Under the pieces are notes generated by a model. That model ran no database searches. It was not told the origin of the DNA and worked only from the letters and a program-made list of their open reading frames with translations. From the NCBI GenBank assembly GCA_009768925.2, contig VHIT02000017.1:62001-126000 (forward strand): DNA of 64,000 bases. The letters are read 5' to 3'. Each line of letters begins with the position of its first letter. The first letter of the stretch is position 1. The position numbers were made by a program, and so were the translations under genes. This DNA comes from Cryptosporidium bovis (Eukaryota > Apicomplexa > Conoidasida > Eucoccidiorida > Cryptosporidiidae). This document shows, piece by piece, positions 9,803 through 19,521 of the stretch.

Positions 9803-9991
9803 TCAAACCCAATCAATTTCCCTACTTTTTATATGGTCTTCTCTCGTCTTTTGGTTAAAAACATTTGTTATTCTTTCCATCCTAAACCACTCTTTGTTAT
9901 AGTACTTCATTAAGTCAGTCTTTATTCTCCTCCATTTTTCTACTTGAGGGTATAAATAACTTATGAACTTATCATCCGTAGTAATATCCAT
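9803..9991 (-). CDS. Small charged protein, unrecognised (62 residues)
   Basis: Short frame from ATG 9989-9991 to a TGA at 9803-9805. The protein is rich in Lys, Arg, Glu, Trp and Tyr (core VEKWRRIKTDLMKYYNKEW) and lacks the Leu/Phe/Ile-poly-T composition of chance frames on this strand. Nothing identifies its function. It has no signal peptide or membrane segment. It is convergent with the TRAPPC12-like gene (74-base gap) and would share a 959-base divergent spacer with the SPC2-like gene; a 16-bp palindrome with a TGCATGCA core lies about 160 bases upstream. An upstream in-frame stop sits nine codons before the ATG, and an acceptor-like AAATAG lies between, so a 5' exon is possible but not needed. 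Confidence 0.45.
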   Translation of the reverse strand: MDITTDDKFISYLYPQVEKWRRIKTDLMKYYNKEWFRMERITNVFNQKTREDHIKSREIDWV

Positions 9992-10151
9992 TCCCGATAA
10001 TATGTACTCTTTCCTATTTCAACTTTAACTAATTGCTAACTTGATAATTATTGATATAGTATTCCTTCAACAATCTTTATCCTCTCTCAAGTATTTGCTT
10101 ATTTTTATCTTTACAATTAAATAAATATTTTATTTGATATTTTTATTTATT

Positions 10152-10167
10152 TCCGCATGCATGCGGA
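10152..10167. promoter_or_regulatory. 16-bp palindrome with ApiAP2-type TGCATGCA core
   Basis: TCCGCATGCATGCGGA is a perfect palindrome whose GC-rich arms stand out from AT-rich surroundings. The TGCATGCA core is a known target type of apicomplexan AP2 factors. It sits about 160 bases upstream of the small gene at 9991 and about 785 bases upstream of the SPC2-like gene, so the former is the likelier target. Confidence 0.55.
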
Positions 10168-10599
10168 TTAATTATTGCAAATAAGACAAGAAAAAAACCC
10201 GCCCTTGACATTATATTTTCACCCCCTTTCTTAAAAACACATGGAAACGACCATAATTAAAGAAACCCTTATCAATATTGAAAATGAAGTAAATAATAAT
10301 ATTCCAAATTCAGTATGTACACAGAATTTGCACTAACAAAACATATATTTTGTAGTTTGTAAGTTCGTGAGTTTCTTTTTCTCTAAATGAACAAAAATGG
10401 TACACTGAAATACCACACACAAACATAAATAATGGGTAAACATGATTTTCCAAAGGTAGAGAGATTTTTGATCGTAGAATAATGCAATTACATTAATAAT
10501 TGTGCATCAAATTATCCAATCGCAATATTAAGAAAGAAAATGTATTTTCTTCCGCCTGATATTTTGCCAATTATATCGCTTTTTTAATACGAAACGGTA

Positions 10600-10608
10600 G
10601 GCGGGAAA
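10600..10608 (+). promoter_or_regulatory. E2F-type site GGCGGGAAA
   Basis: The sequence matches the canonical E2F half-site (TTTCCCGCC on the other strand) and lies 343 bases upstream of the SPC2-like start. E2F-like elements are a recognised class of upstream motif in Cryptosporidium. Function here is inferred. Confidence 0.4.
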
Positions 10609-10950
10609 TGCCCAACTTATATTTTTTATAAAGGGAAATAAAAATACCCTTGGGAATATTAAAATCTCACTATATAAACAGCGACTAGTGGGAAAATTGA
10701 CAATATAATTTGGGAACTTTTTTTTAACAAACGGAAATCCATTTAATAAATTTGAGACGTAGTAATAAGATTATCAACTAAATACTGCAGTTAATTTATT
10801 GAATAAACAATAAAGAAACATATATAAATATACATATAGACGATTGAGCATTGGATCTTTTACTTATTTTTTCTTGTATTAAAGTTTAAGTACTTGATGA
10901 TTTACATAGTTGGTAAACTCTAACAAATAAATAGTGTTTGAATTTATAGA

Positions 10951-11598
10951 ATGAACGGAAAAATATTAAATAATCTAAAAAACAATACAGAGAGAGAGGA
11001 AATAAAAAGAAAACTATATCTCGAATTTGAGTTATTTAAAGTATCGAATCTCTACAATGAAAACGACTTAATTAAGTCATTATCATGTGTTGCATCGTCA
11101 TTAATATCGATTTCTGGATTGAAGGAAGAGATCCAAATATATCACAGAAAGAACATATTGATGTTTATAGCAGTTATATTCGGTTTGTTCGGTTCAGTCA
11201 TATTTAAATTTCCGGAAAACAAATCAAAGATACTATTTTGTGTTATTGGTTTTTTCATTACGATGTTTGGAACTGTTTTGGTTGATACTTACTCACCATT
11301 TCCCGGACATTCTAGTTCTTATACCATCCCATCTGACAAGAACGAAAATCATTCAAATTTTTCACCCAAAAATATATGGAACTACAATAAAAATGCTTCA
11401 TATATTACTATAAAGCTTGACCGCCCCACAAATAATATTGAATTCACTATTCAAAAAGATGATCTTAAGGTGGCACAAACAACATATATTGGAAAACTAT
11501 TTGCTTCAGATGGGTATATTAATACTGATTTAGTTTTTGATGTCATAAGCAAACTCATTATTGAATTACACTGTAATTCAAACAAAAAGAAAAATTAG
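10951..11598 (+). CDS. Signal peptidase complex subunit 2-like protein (SPC25)
   Basis: 215-residue protein with the SPC2/SPCS2 layout: a cytosolic N-terminal part of about 65 residues, two closely spaced membrane segments (about 69-86 and 93-112) joined by a KFPENKSK turn, and a cytosolic tail. The turn and second segment resemble the family's FPESKPVL...YF block. SPC2 is a non-catalytic subunit that helps couple signal peptidase to the translocon in the ER membrane. Length is close to the usual 180-230 residues. The ATG at 10951 follows an AT-rich leader with no competing upstream ATG in frame. Identification rests on topology and one short motif. Confidence 0.68.
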   Translation: MNGKILNNLKNNTEREEIKRKLYLEFELFKVSNLYNENDLIKSLSCVASSLISISGLKEEIQIYHRKNILMFIAVIFGLFGSVIFKFPENKSKILFCVIGFFITMFGTVLVDTYSPFPGHSSSYTIPSDKNENHSNFSPKNIWNYNKNASYITIKLDRPTNNIEFTIQKDDLKVAQTTYIGKLFASDGYINTDLVFDVISKLIIELHCNSNKKKN

Positions 11599-12029
11599 CT
11601 ATTTTTAATTGATTTTTGAAAGTAAGATGATAAAATAACTTTGTTTCCGTTGTTTTGTCTTCTTTTTATATTTTTAATGCTTTTTTCTCCCTTTTTACAA
11701 CTAAATGGAAAAAATATTGACTTTTTTGTAAAGATTTGATCGGGACGAAACACTTAACTTTCAAGTCATAGTAATTATATATAAAAATTTAAAATATAGT
11801 TAATTAGAATAATATTGATGGATACTAGAAAAATAAAATAACAAGTTGCACTATTCATATTGTAAAGGTCAGCTTAAGACATTTGCCTTGTAATTTTTTC
11901 GACCGTAATAAAAACGGGTGATATGGCGCCAATTCCACTTTGGTCATCTCAAAAAAAATATTTAATGCGTTGAAAAAACAATAATGAATTTGATAAAATA
12001 AATGATTCACAGACAGATATTTCTTAAAG
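11599..12029. other. Spacer upstream of the LRR gene
   Basis: 431-base spacer. The only clear element is the TGGCGCCA site near its right end. No coding frame was seen. Confidence 0.5.
11924..11931. promoter_or_regulatory. E2F-like palindrome TGGCGCCA
   Basis: Perfect 8-bp palindrome, 99 bases upstream of the proposed first ATG of the LRR gene (12030). This is exactly the E2F-like consensus reported as enriched upstream of Cryptosporidium genes. Its position supports 12030 rather than a downstream codon as the true start. Confidence 0.5.
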
Positions 12030-15000
12030 ATGCAAGAACTATCTAGATATTCAAAAGAAATATCTAAAATAAGAGGTATGTTCGTTATATAATTCTTTTT
12101 AACCTTATTTTTTGGTGTTGACTATCTACTAGCATTTAAGTGGGGAGTATGCATGTATGATTTACTTATGTGTAGTTGCTTCATAATACTTGAGAACACC
12201 AAATAACAATAAAAGGTGCAATTGAATTTAAAAATTTTTGATAATAACTAACAAATAATTATTTTGTTGGGTATTAATTTTTTTCAGAGTCAATAAGCTA
12301 CTCATTATTGGAAAGTAAGATAGAAACAAAAACAAATCAAAGGAGAAAAAAGAAGGAAAATGACAAAACTGAAAAAAGTATTGATATTAGTAATGTCTCA
12401 GAATCGTTTGCAACACTAATAGAGTTGGAAGACCCTGCAGGTATGTTATTTTTAGTATTGAAGTTTGTAGAAAAAAATTAAATCAAATGTACACTGTAAA
12501 TTATTTTTTTATAAACTAATTAAATAATAAATTAATTAATTAACTAATTAACTAATTGTTTAACTACTAGAATTGGATGTTATATTTAATGGTAAAAAGG
12601 ATAAGTTTAGAAAGCAGATATTGGGTTTAATTAATGATGATAAGGAAGAAGTTAAAACAAAAATTAGGGGTGAAAAGGCCAATTTAAGTAGGAGTATAAG
12701 ACTAGATACAAATTCTCGTCTAGGTTTAAACACATATATTTATTCAGATGGTAGAGAGTGGACACCAGCAAACCCGAGTTTAATGTGGAGGAAAGGAAAA
12801 GATACGGAAAACACAACAACATTGCCGTCTTCGATAGCAAATCAAAGAGCATTAATGAACGATCCAGGAATGATAAGAGAATTGGAAAATGAATTACAAC
12901 CGGTGAAAAATTCAATAAAACTTTCCTCTACAGGTGAAAAGTTATATGATATTAATGTAGGTGAATTGATAAAGGCAAAAGAGGTGTGGAAAGATGAACC
13001 ATTAAAACATATAACCAAGGTGAAGTGCCTGGAGAGTGACTTAACCGTAAATTCTTCATCAAAAAAGAATAAGGAAAATGTGAATCCAATTTATGAAGAA
13101 TCAAAAGTACCTACTACGGAGTTAGTTACGCTAGAGGAATTTGGTGGAATAAAATTACCAGTTAGAACTGTTGCAAATATGATTAAACATGCCTCTGAGA
13201 AGGTAGAGAGGACGATCGCTGAAAAAGAAGGGTCATTGGAGATGAAGCTCTTAAATTTGGTTGATCCAATGCACTTTAAAGAGAAACACGAAAATAAATC
13301 AAGAAAAGACATATTGAATGACAATAACGCAAGACAAGAAGAATTTGATCAAAAGGAAATTAAAAAGATATTATTCGGTGATTTTATAGATAAAAAAGCA
13401 GAAGAAATTCATATGAATGATATCAGATGGTTAAGAATGATAAATACAAATTTCGAAAAACACTTGGGAATAAAGTTATCAGAGAGAGTATCATTGGAGA
13501 ATTTTGGAGATGGTTCAGTCAAAGATAAAAATAGTAAAAGTGGTAAGATGAGTAGTAAGGAGTTTTCTGAATTAAGAAAACAGTTTGGATGGGAAACAAA
13601 AGATGTTAGTGATCAAACAAATAACGAAGTTGAATATGATATTTATGGTGAAACAGTGAATAAAAAGGCCATTTCTGATGAATCAATAGTAAAGCGTTTA
13701 ATACAGAATACAACACTGTATCCGTGTTTTGATGAGGTACTTTTTGAGAATTCATTTAGAATTCATCCAGAAAAGAGGTTAAATAGTGTTACATTAATAA
13801 CAGACCACTTAGATGCAACTTCAATTCCAGATTCTGGTGATTTATTGATAAGTATCCATAAAAGACAGTACACACCACCATTAGCTGAAAACTTTCCGAA
13901 GGGTTTGCCGTCACAAGTACAGGATCCAAGAATAATATGGCAAAAAGAATTTTTAGAAATACCGTATGATGTGACCGCAGATTTGATTAGGAAAATTCAA
14001 ACGGGTTCATGGGATGAAATTGCAAATGATGTAGCTAAAAGTAGTTACGGATCTATTCAAATAAAGTCAGTGGAGTCAATAGCAAGTATCAAAAAACTGC
14101 TTTTAAATGAGCTAAGTTATAATACAATGTACAGTGTTGATGAGCCTTTTGATGTTTCACCACCAAAATTAAGCAAGGTCGAAAGAGAGCAAGTGAATAA
14201 AGGAATAGGCACCAAACCACAGTTACTTAATAATAAATTAGTATTAACACCAAAAAATAATATTCTATCTCGGTATAATAAAACAATTGAGTCTAGTTTA
14301 TTGTCAAATCCAATAAATGGTATATTAGGCGGAGGTAGTTCATTGGTTAAGGAAAATAAGAATACAATAATTGATAAGGAATCGACGGAAAAAATTAGAA
14401 ATAATGTTTCAGTGCTAACATCTATTCCAGATTCTGAACTTTATGAGATAGCACTTTGGAATAGATATGAATTTCCCCATGAAGACTCAAATAAAGGTAC
14501 AATTAGGAAATTTAAATTAAACAAAGTGTTTGATGGTGAGCCATTAACAAGACAAAAGATTATCGAGATGTCTTGTTCGTGGGATGAGATGTTGGAAAAA
14601 CAATCTTCGGAGAGGAAAGAGGGATTGCAGCTATTAAAGAATTTTCAAGTTGAAAACGATGTTAATAATGACCCTGTTGCAAATCTTTCCAATATAACAA
14701 AAGAATGTTATAATTCAATGAATAAAAAAGATATTAAAAAAATAATCGATACCATAGAGGAGCATTCAGATTCAATTGATTTAACGAATAAGTTTAATAT
14801 TTCAGGTCAAGATTCGAAAAAAGTTGCAGTGGGACAGGTGTTAGGTACAGGCATTGGTGGAGCTGGAGGGGGAATTAAAGGAATAAGTAATTTATTGATA
14901 AGTGGAATGAAAAACTTCTCAGGAGCAACTTTGAATAATAGAGTTATGAGCCCACCAAGTAATCTTGTTTTTGATGAGGGCGATAGGGATTCACTTAAGG

Positions 15001-16823
15001 CAAATAATGCACAAAATAACATTTTTAGAAGAATAAAACAATCACAGAAATCTAATAATAGAGGAAATAGAGATTTTGGAAATAATGATGATTATGATGA
15101 AGACGAATATAGTTCTGTTGTTGATGAGTACTCCGAGGAATTTGAAGACTTATCAACAGATAATGAAGAAGATTACAGTTTATTATGTGGGCCTATAAAT
15201 GTACAAGAATGGGAACCAACAAATTTAATGATGACAAAGAGTTTATTCAAATCTATGAATAGCGTATTTGTAACTTTATCTTCTGTATTATTTAAAGACA
15301 GAAAAGCCAAATACAGAGTGGAAGTTTATGAATTATCTGAACATGGAATAGTTGTCTGGATGGGTAGGGATCCAACAGGTGTTAAAGAAAAATTTGCAAA
15401 CTGTTGTGGTAGTGAAAGAGGAAAATTAAGAGTAAAGGGAGGAATTTACATAACCCCAGAAACAGTCATATCACCTATTGAACCATGTACTGAAATACCT
15501 GGTAATTTTTCATTTAGTGTGACAGGAGTTAGTCTATCACAATTGTTATCTAAAGGAATGGTAACGAAACAATTGGAATTTGTTAAAAAATACATTTCAG
15601 AAAAAAAGAGTCGAATATCAAATAATAAGAGTGAGGATGATGAAGGTAATAAAAATGACTCAATAGTAAATGGTAATAATAACTTATATTATAACAGAGC
15701 AGGAATAACATCAAACAATCACCTAGATGAAAATAGTATTCTGGGAAACCAAAGGCATTGTTATGGTATAAATATAGATATAAATAGCTACGAAAATATT
15801 CTTGATAAAAATAAGGAAAGAAAGAAGATTAATGATTGCGATATATTGGAGTTGATACCTATTTTGAACAGTAAATTTATACCTGGAGTAAATACCATCT
15901 TAGTTTCAACTAAAGATCCGTTTTTGAGGGGTATATTACCGTTATCTATAAAAGGATTGCAAAATGTAACAATAAAATTTAGTTTAAGAAGAAATAGATT
16001 ATTGCTTTGGAGATCAATTAAATGCCAAATATGGAGAATACAATACATTGATTTGTCTCTAAAAAATTGTTATTTACCCTCAAAAAAAATACTATCATTT
16101 ATAACTAATTCATATTCAAAAGTTAGCTCAAATAATTCATTTGATATGAGTGGTATTAGATTTCAAGAAAATATATTTCTTCATTGCATAAATGTAGCTT
16201 TGTCCAGAAGGGATCCAAAAGAAATTATATTTAGGGGTTGCTATATGGGTGACGATGGATTCTCAAAAATATTCCCATTATTAAAACATTCAAAGTCTTT
16301 GGGAAAATTAGACTTAGGAATGAACAATTTAACAGCTCGTTCTCTCCCGTTAATACTTGAAGTAGTTAAAAATTCGAATTGTAAGAAATTGTGGCTCGAC
16401 TTTAATAACATAGGCCCAAATAAGACAAAGAAGGAGTTTGCCTTGTTTATTAAACACATATTATTTTCGACAAGCATTGAAAACATAAATCTCTCAAGAA
16501 ACAAAATCAATGGAAGGTGTATTGATTTTCTAGACACCATAATAGATAACTCAATTCTTAAGAACAAAAATTTAGAAACATTAAGTTGGTGCTCAAACGG
16601 TAATACTCAGCCTGAAATCGAAACATTGCTTTTGGCTATCCAACCATGCTGCACCAAACTTTCAAAAGTCTATTTGGGAGGGAATCCTATTGAAAGAATT
16701 GATGCATTCAGGAGAAGATTTCACCCCATACATATCAATATGGAAGATACTTCTAGTCACTATTTAATGAAAACAAGTGTCAAGAAGGATAATGATACCA
16801 ACTCAAATAATTATTCTAGATAA
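12030..16823 (+). CDS. Large leucine-rich-repeat protein, three exons
   Basis: Proposed exons are 12030-12075, 12288-12440 and 12571-16823, giving 1,483 residues. The main frame has no ATG at its left end (it begins just after an acceptor, ACTAG, with the sequence AATTGGATG). Two small upstream exons supply ATG 12030-12032; both donors are GTATGT, acceptors are TTTTTTTCAG and ACTACTAG, and both introns are phase 1 with all junction codons intact. The C-terminus (about 1290-1440) carries LRRs of the ribonuclease-inhibitor type (LGKLDLGMNNL, KKLWLDFNNIG, IENINLSRNKI). Residues around 960-1110 form a compact Cys-containing region of unknown fold. The N-terminal two thirds have no recognised domain but include a motif IWQKEFLEIPYDVT. 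Function is unknown; scaffold or adaptor is a guess from the LRRs. Confidence 0.75.
12076..12287 (+). other. Intron 1 of the LRR gene
   Basis: GTATGT donor and T-rich tract ending CAG, 212 bases, phase 1. It contains a TGGGGAG element (about 12141) and GCATG (about 12150), motifs usually found upstream of genes. Confidence 0.7.
12441..12570 (+). other. Intron 2 of the LRR gene, with tandem CTAAT-type units
   Basis: GTATGT donor, ACTAG acceptor, 130 bases, phase 1. The last 55 bases are an imperfect tandem of TTAACTAA/TTAATTAA units, giving several branch-point-like CTAAT sequences instead of a polypyrimidine tract. Confidence 0.7.
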
Positions 16824-17566
16824 ATGCAATTAATAGTCAAATCTAAAGTTTCTATTGTTATCTCTAACATATAAATCATGCTGAACCTAAACTCTGAAGT
16901 CACATTAAAATTATTTCAAAATTTAATAGTAGTTAGATGCGCCTCAAGTGGCGATAAAAAGTTCTATTATTAGATTGTTGTTATATTCGGTATTAATTAA
17001 ATTAATATTAAATATCCTATTTACACAGGTGCAATCAAATCTATTTATTATGCACCCCTCATTTTTTTAAATGAAATTGCATGAATCTACCCGCCATTTG
17101 GCTTCCCCACTTACCCGCGGACTCCTTCTCTTATTTTGTTGGATGCAATTAAAGTGAATAATGAGCGCTTTTTTTAGTGGTAGATTATATTTAGAGTTTT
17201 TAGTGACAGTAAAGTTTTTCATATTAAAAGAAAATTAGAGTTTATTTTTGTTTTACATGAATATTTAAATGTATTGAAGATATACTCCAAACAATTGGAC
17301 ACATATCATTACATAACAGATTGTTTTTTTGAATCTATATACAAGTCATTTCAATATTTAAATATATAGGAATACAAATCTTTTTATCAATTATAATTTA
17401 ATTTTTCATATAAGAAGAGATTAACCTAATAATTACAACAACATACATTTTCATTCCCTTACAAGGGATACCAAGTATTGTTTTTTTATTACTAATTAAT
17501 GATATTATTTCTTATATAACAAAAGGAATATTTAGAACAATTTTCAATAATTAGACAGGTATCATA
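16824..17566. other. Spacer between LRR and PDI genes
   Basis: 743 bases. It contains CACCCCTC (about 17053), CCCGCCATTTGGC (about 17091) and TTCCCCAC (about 17104). Two of these are G-box-like on the - strand, and together they form a probable PDI promoter cluster about 460-515 bases before the start. No protein-like frame or RNA gene was seen. Confidence 0.45.
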
Positions 17567-19453
17567 ATGAAATATCATTTTTTGAAGTTAACATTAGCAA
17601 CTTTGGCATTTATTCAGATTTTTCTAAATTTTGTGTCTGGTGTTGAATTTCGGGATGCTAAATTAAACAACATCGATAATGGCGATATTAATTTAACAGC
17701 GGACATACCATTGAATAATAAGAACGATAATGAGCACATTATTAATCAAAATTTACAGCTAACAACTCCTTCTCCCTCATTAATTAGATATACTAGTGAA
17801 ATTGAAAATCATGATTTAGACAGTGAAAATCTGAATCTAGTTAAACAACTTAGCCATGAAGATGTTTACAATTTTACTAGAGAAGACTCTGTTATACTTT
17901 TTTACGTACCATGGTGTATGTTCTGTCGTGAAATAATTCCAGAATTTAACAAAGCTGCACAGATTTTGAAAGATAAAAAAATTAAGTTTGGTAAAATAGA
18001 TGCTAATGAACACAGGCAAATTGTTTTAATGGAACAAATAATTAAATTCCCAACAATAAAAGTATATTCTGAAGGAATCGGACATTATTATAATGGACTA
18101 TCTAATGCTGTATCAATTACTAATTTTATTAATACCGAATTTGATCGTGATTTATCAATTTTAGATGTTGAATCTCTTAAGTTATTTACCAGTACTGACA
18201 AAAGTTCTATTAAAATGATAGCAATAATTAATGAAACACTGACAAATTCAACAAATACCGTCTCAGTTTCATATTCTAAAATATCGCGTAAATATCATAA
18301 TATATTTTTTGCTCATACATTTTCAAACAATACTGATATTGTTAAATATATTTTGTCCAGAAACAATAACTCAAAACTTGTAAATAATGAATCAAATCTG
18401 AATAGTTTACTTGCAATAATTACACCTTGGAACGATAATTCTGAATTATTCGACATAGATAATACTGAAATTAATGGTAATAATTTTGAACAAGGCGTAA
18501 TATTACTCGACAATATAGATTTTAACAATTATGATCTCTTGGAAAATTTAGTTCATAAATATCAATTTCCACTAATTATAGATTTCAATCCCTTTATTGC
18601 CCAAAAATTATTTTCAGTGAATAAACCTATTGCTTTTTTATTTATAAATAAGGATACACCAAATTATGATTTATTCATGAAAAGATATAGAAATTTAGCC
18701 ATTCAATTTAGAGGTGATATTATATTTGTTAGAAGTGGAAATTCTCTTCCTCATGAAAAAAGAATTAGTCAAGTTCTCGTTAATGATGAAAACGAATTCC
18801 CAGTTATATCAATTATTAGAGTACCTGAAGAAAATAATGACAATAAAAATATATTATTACCACCTAATATGCCTCAAATGAAACAATCCCAAACTCCATT
18901 AATTTATAAGTATCATATTTATGGCCAACAACTTTTACAAAATTCAAATATTGAACATTTTATTAATGAATTTATTTCAGGAAGAATCGAACCTTACTAT
19001 AAAAGTGAGGAACCACCTTCCGAAGAAGACAACACAGGAGCTGTTAGAATTGTTGTTTCGAAGACGTTTAAAAAAGAAGTTATTGATAATGATTTAGATG
19101 TGTTTATAGTGTTTTTTGCACCTTGGTGTGGACACTGTAGAAAACTTGAACCAGATTTCCATTCTCTCGCATTAAGACTTCAAGGTTTAAGTGACAAATT
19201 AAGAATAGCAAAGATTGATGGTTCTCAAAATGATGTTCCAAACATACAAATATTTGGTTTTCCAACGTTATTACTTTTCAGATCTGGTCAGAAAGACCAA
19301 CCAATGTTTTATGGAGGTGACAGAACAATTGTTGAGATGATTCAATGGCTTTCTGAAAACATTGCACATAAATTTGATCCTCAAGTTTATCTTAATCCTG
19401 AAACTGCATTTGAAGATGATGATCTTGATATGGCTTTATCTCATGAATTATAA
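17567..19453 (+). CDS. Protein disulfide isomerase-like protein, two thioredoxin domains
   Basis: 628-residue ER-lumen thiol oxidoreductase. A signal peptide is visible at residues 1-25 (MKYHFLKLTLATLAFIQIFL). Thioredoxin domain a (about 85-195) has active site PWCMFC (C117, C120) and a cis-Pro loop KFPTIKV. Two redox-inactive middle domains follow (about 200-480, Asn-rich). Domain a' (about 500-610) has the classic PWCGHC (C521, C524) and GFPTLLL. The a-b-b'-a' layout and length fit PDI, slightly longer than the usual 500 residues. The protein ends LSHEL, a weak relative of the HDEL/KDEL retrieval signal. The CMFC site is atypical and should give domain a a different redox potential. It is convergent with the kinase gene (68-base gap). 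Confidence 0.88.
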   Translation: MKYHFLKLTLATLAFIQIFLNFVSGVEFRDAKLNNIDNGDINLTADIPLNNKNDNEHIINQNLQLTTPSPSLIRYTSEIENHDLDSENLNLVKQLSHEDVYNFTREDSVILFYVPWCMFCREIIPEFNKAAQILKDKKIKFGKIDANEHRQIVLMEQIIKFPTIKVYSEGIGHYYNGLSNAVSITNFINTEFDRDLSILDVESLKLFTSTDKSSIKMIAIINETLTNSTNTVSVSYSKISRKYHNIFFAHTFSNNTDIVKYILSRNNNSKLVNNESNLNSLLAIITPWNDNSELFDIDNTEINGNNFEQGVILLDNIDFNNYDLLENLVHKYQFPLIIDFNPFIAQKLFSVNKPIAFLFINKDTPNYDLFMKRYRNLAIQFRGDIIFVRSGNSLPHEKRISQVLVNDENEFPVISIIRVPEENNDNKNILLPPNMPQMKQSQTPLIYKYHIYGQQLLQNSNIEHFINEFISGRIEPYYKSEEPPSEEDNTGAVRIVVSKTFKKEVIDNDLDVFIVFFAPWCGHCRKLEPDFHSLALRLQGLSDKLRIAKIDGSQNDVPNIQIFGFPTLLLFRSGQKDQPMFYGGDRTIVEMIQWLSENIAHKFDPQVYLNPETAFEDDDLDMALSHEL

Positions 19454-19521
19454 TGTGATTTTTATTTTTACTTTATTTATTTAATACTAATATAAAATAA
19501 AGAGTGTTTAGTTACATTAAT

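Larger units (their letters stand above)
9992..10950. other. Divergent spacer with promoter motifs
   Basis: 959-base spacer between the 62-residue gene and the SPC2-like gene. It contains the TGCATGCA palindrome, a CCCCC tract at about 10222 (G-box on the - strand) and an E2F-type site at 10600. No protein-like frame was seen. Confidence 0.5.
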
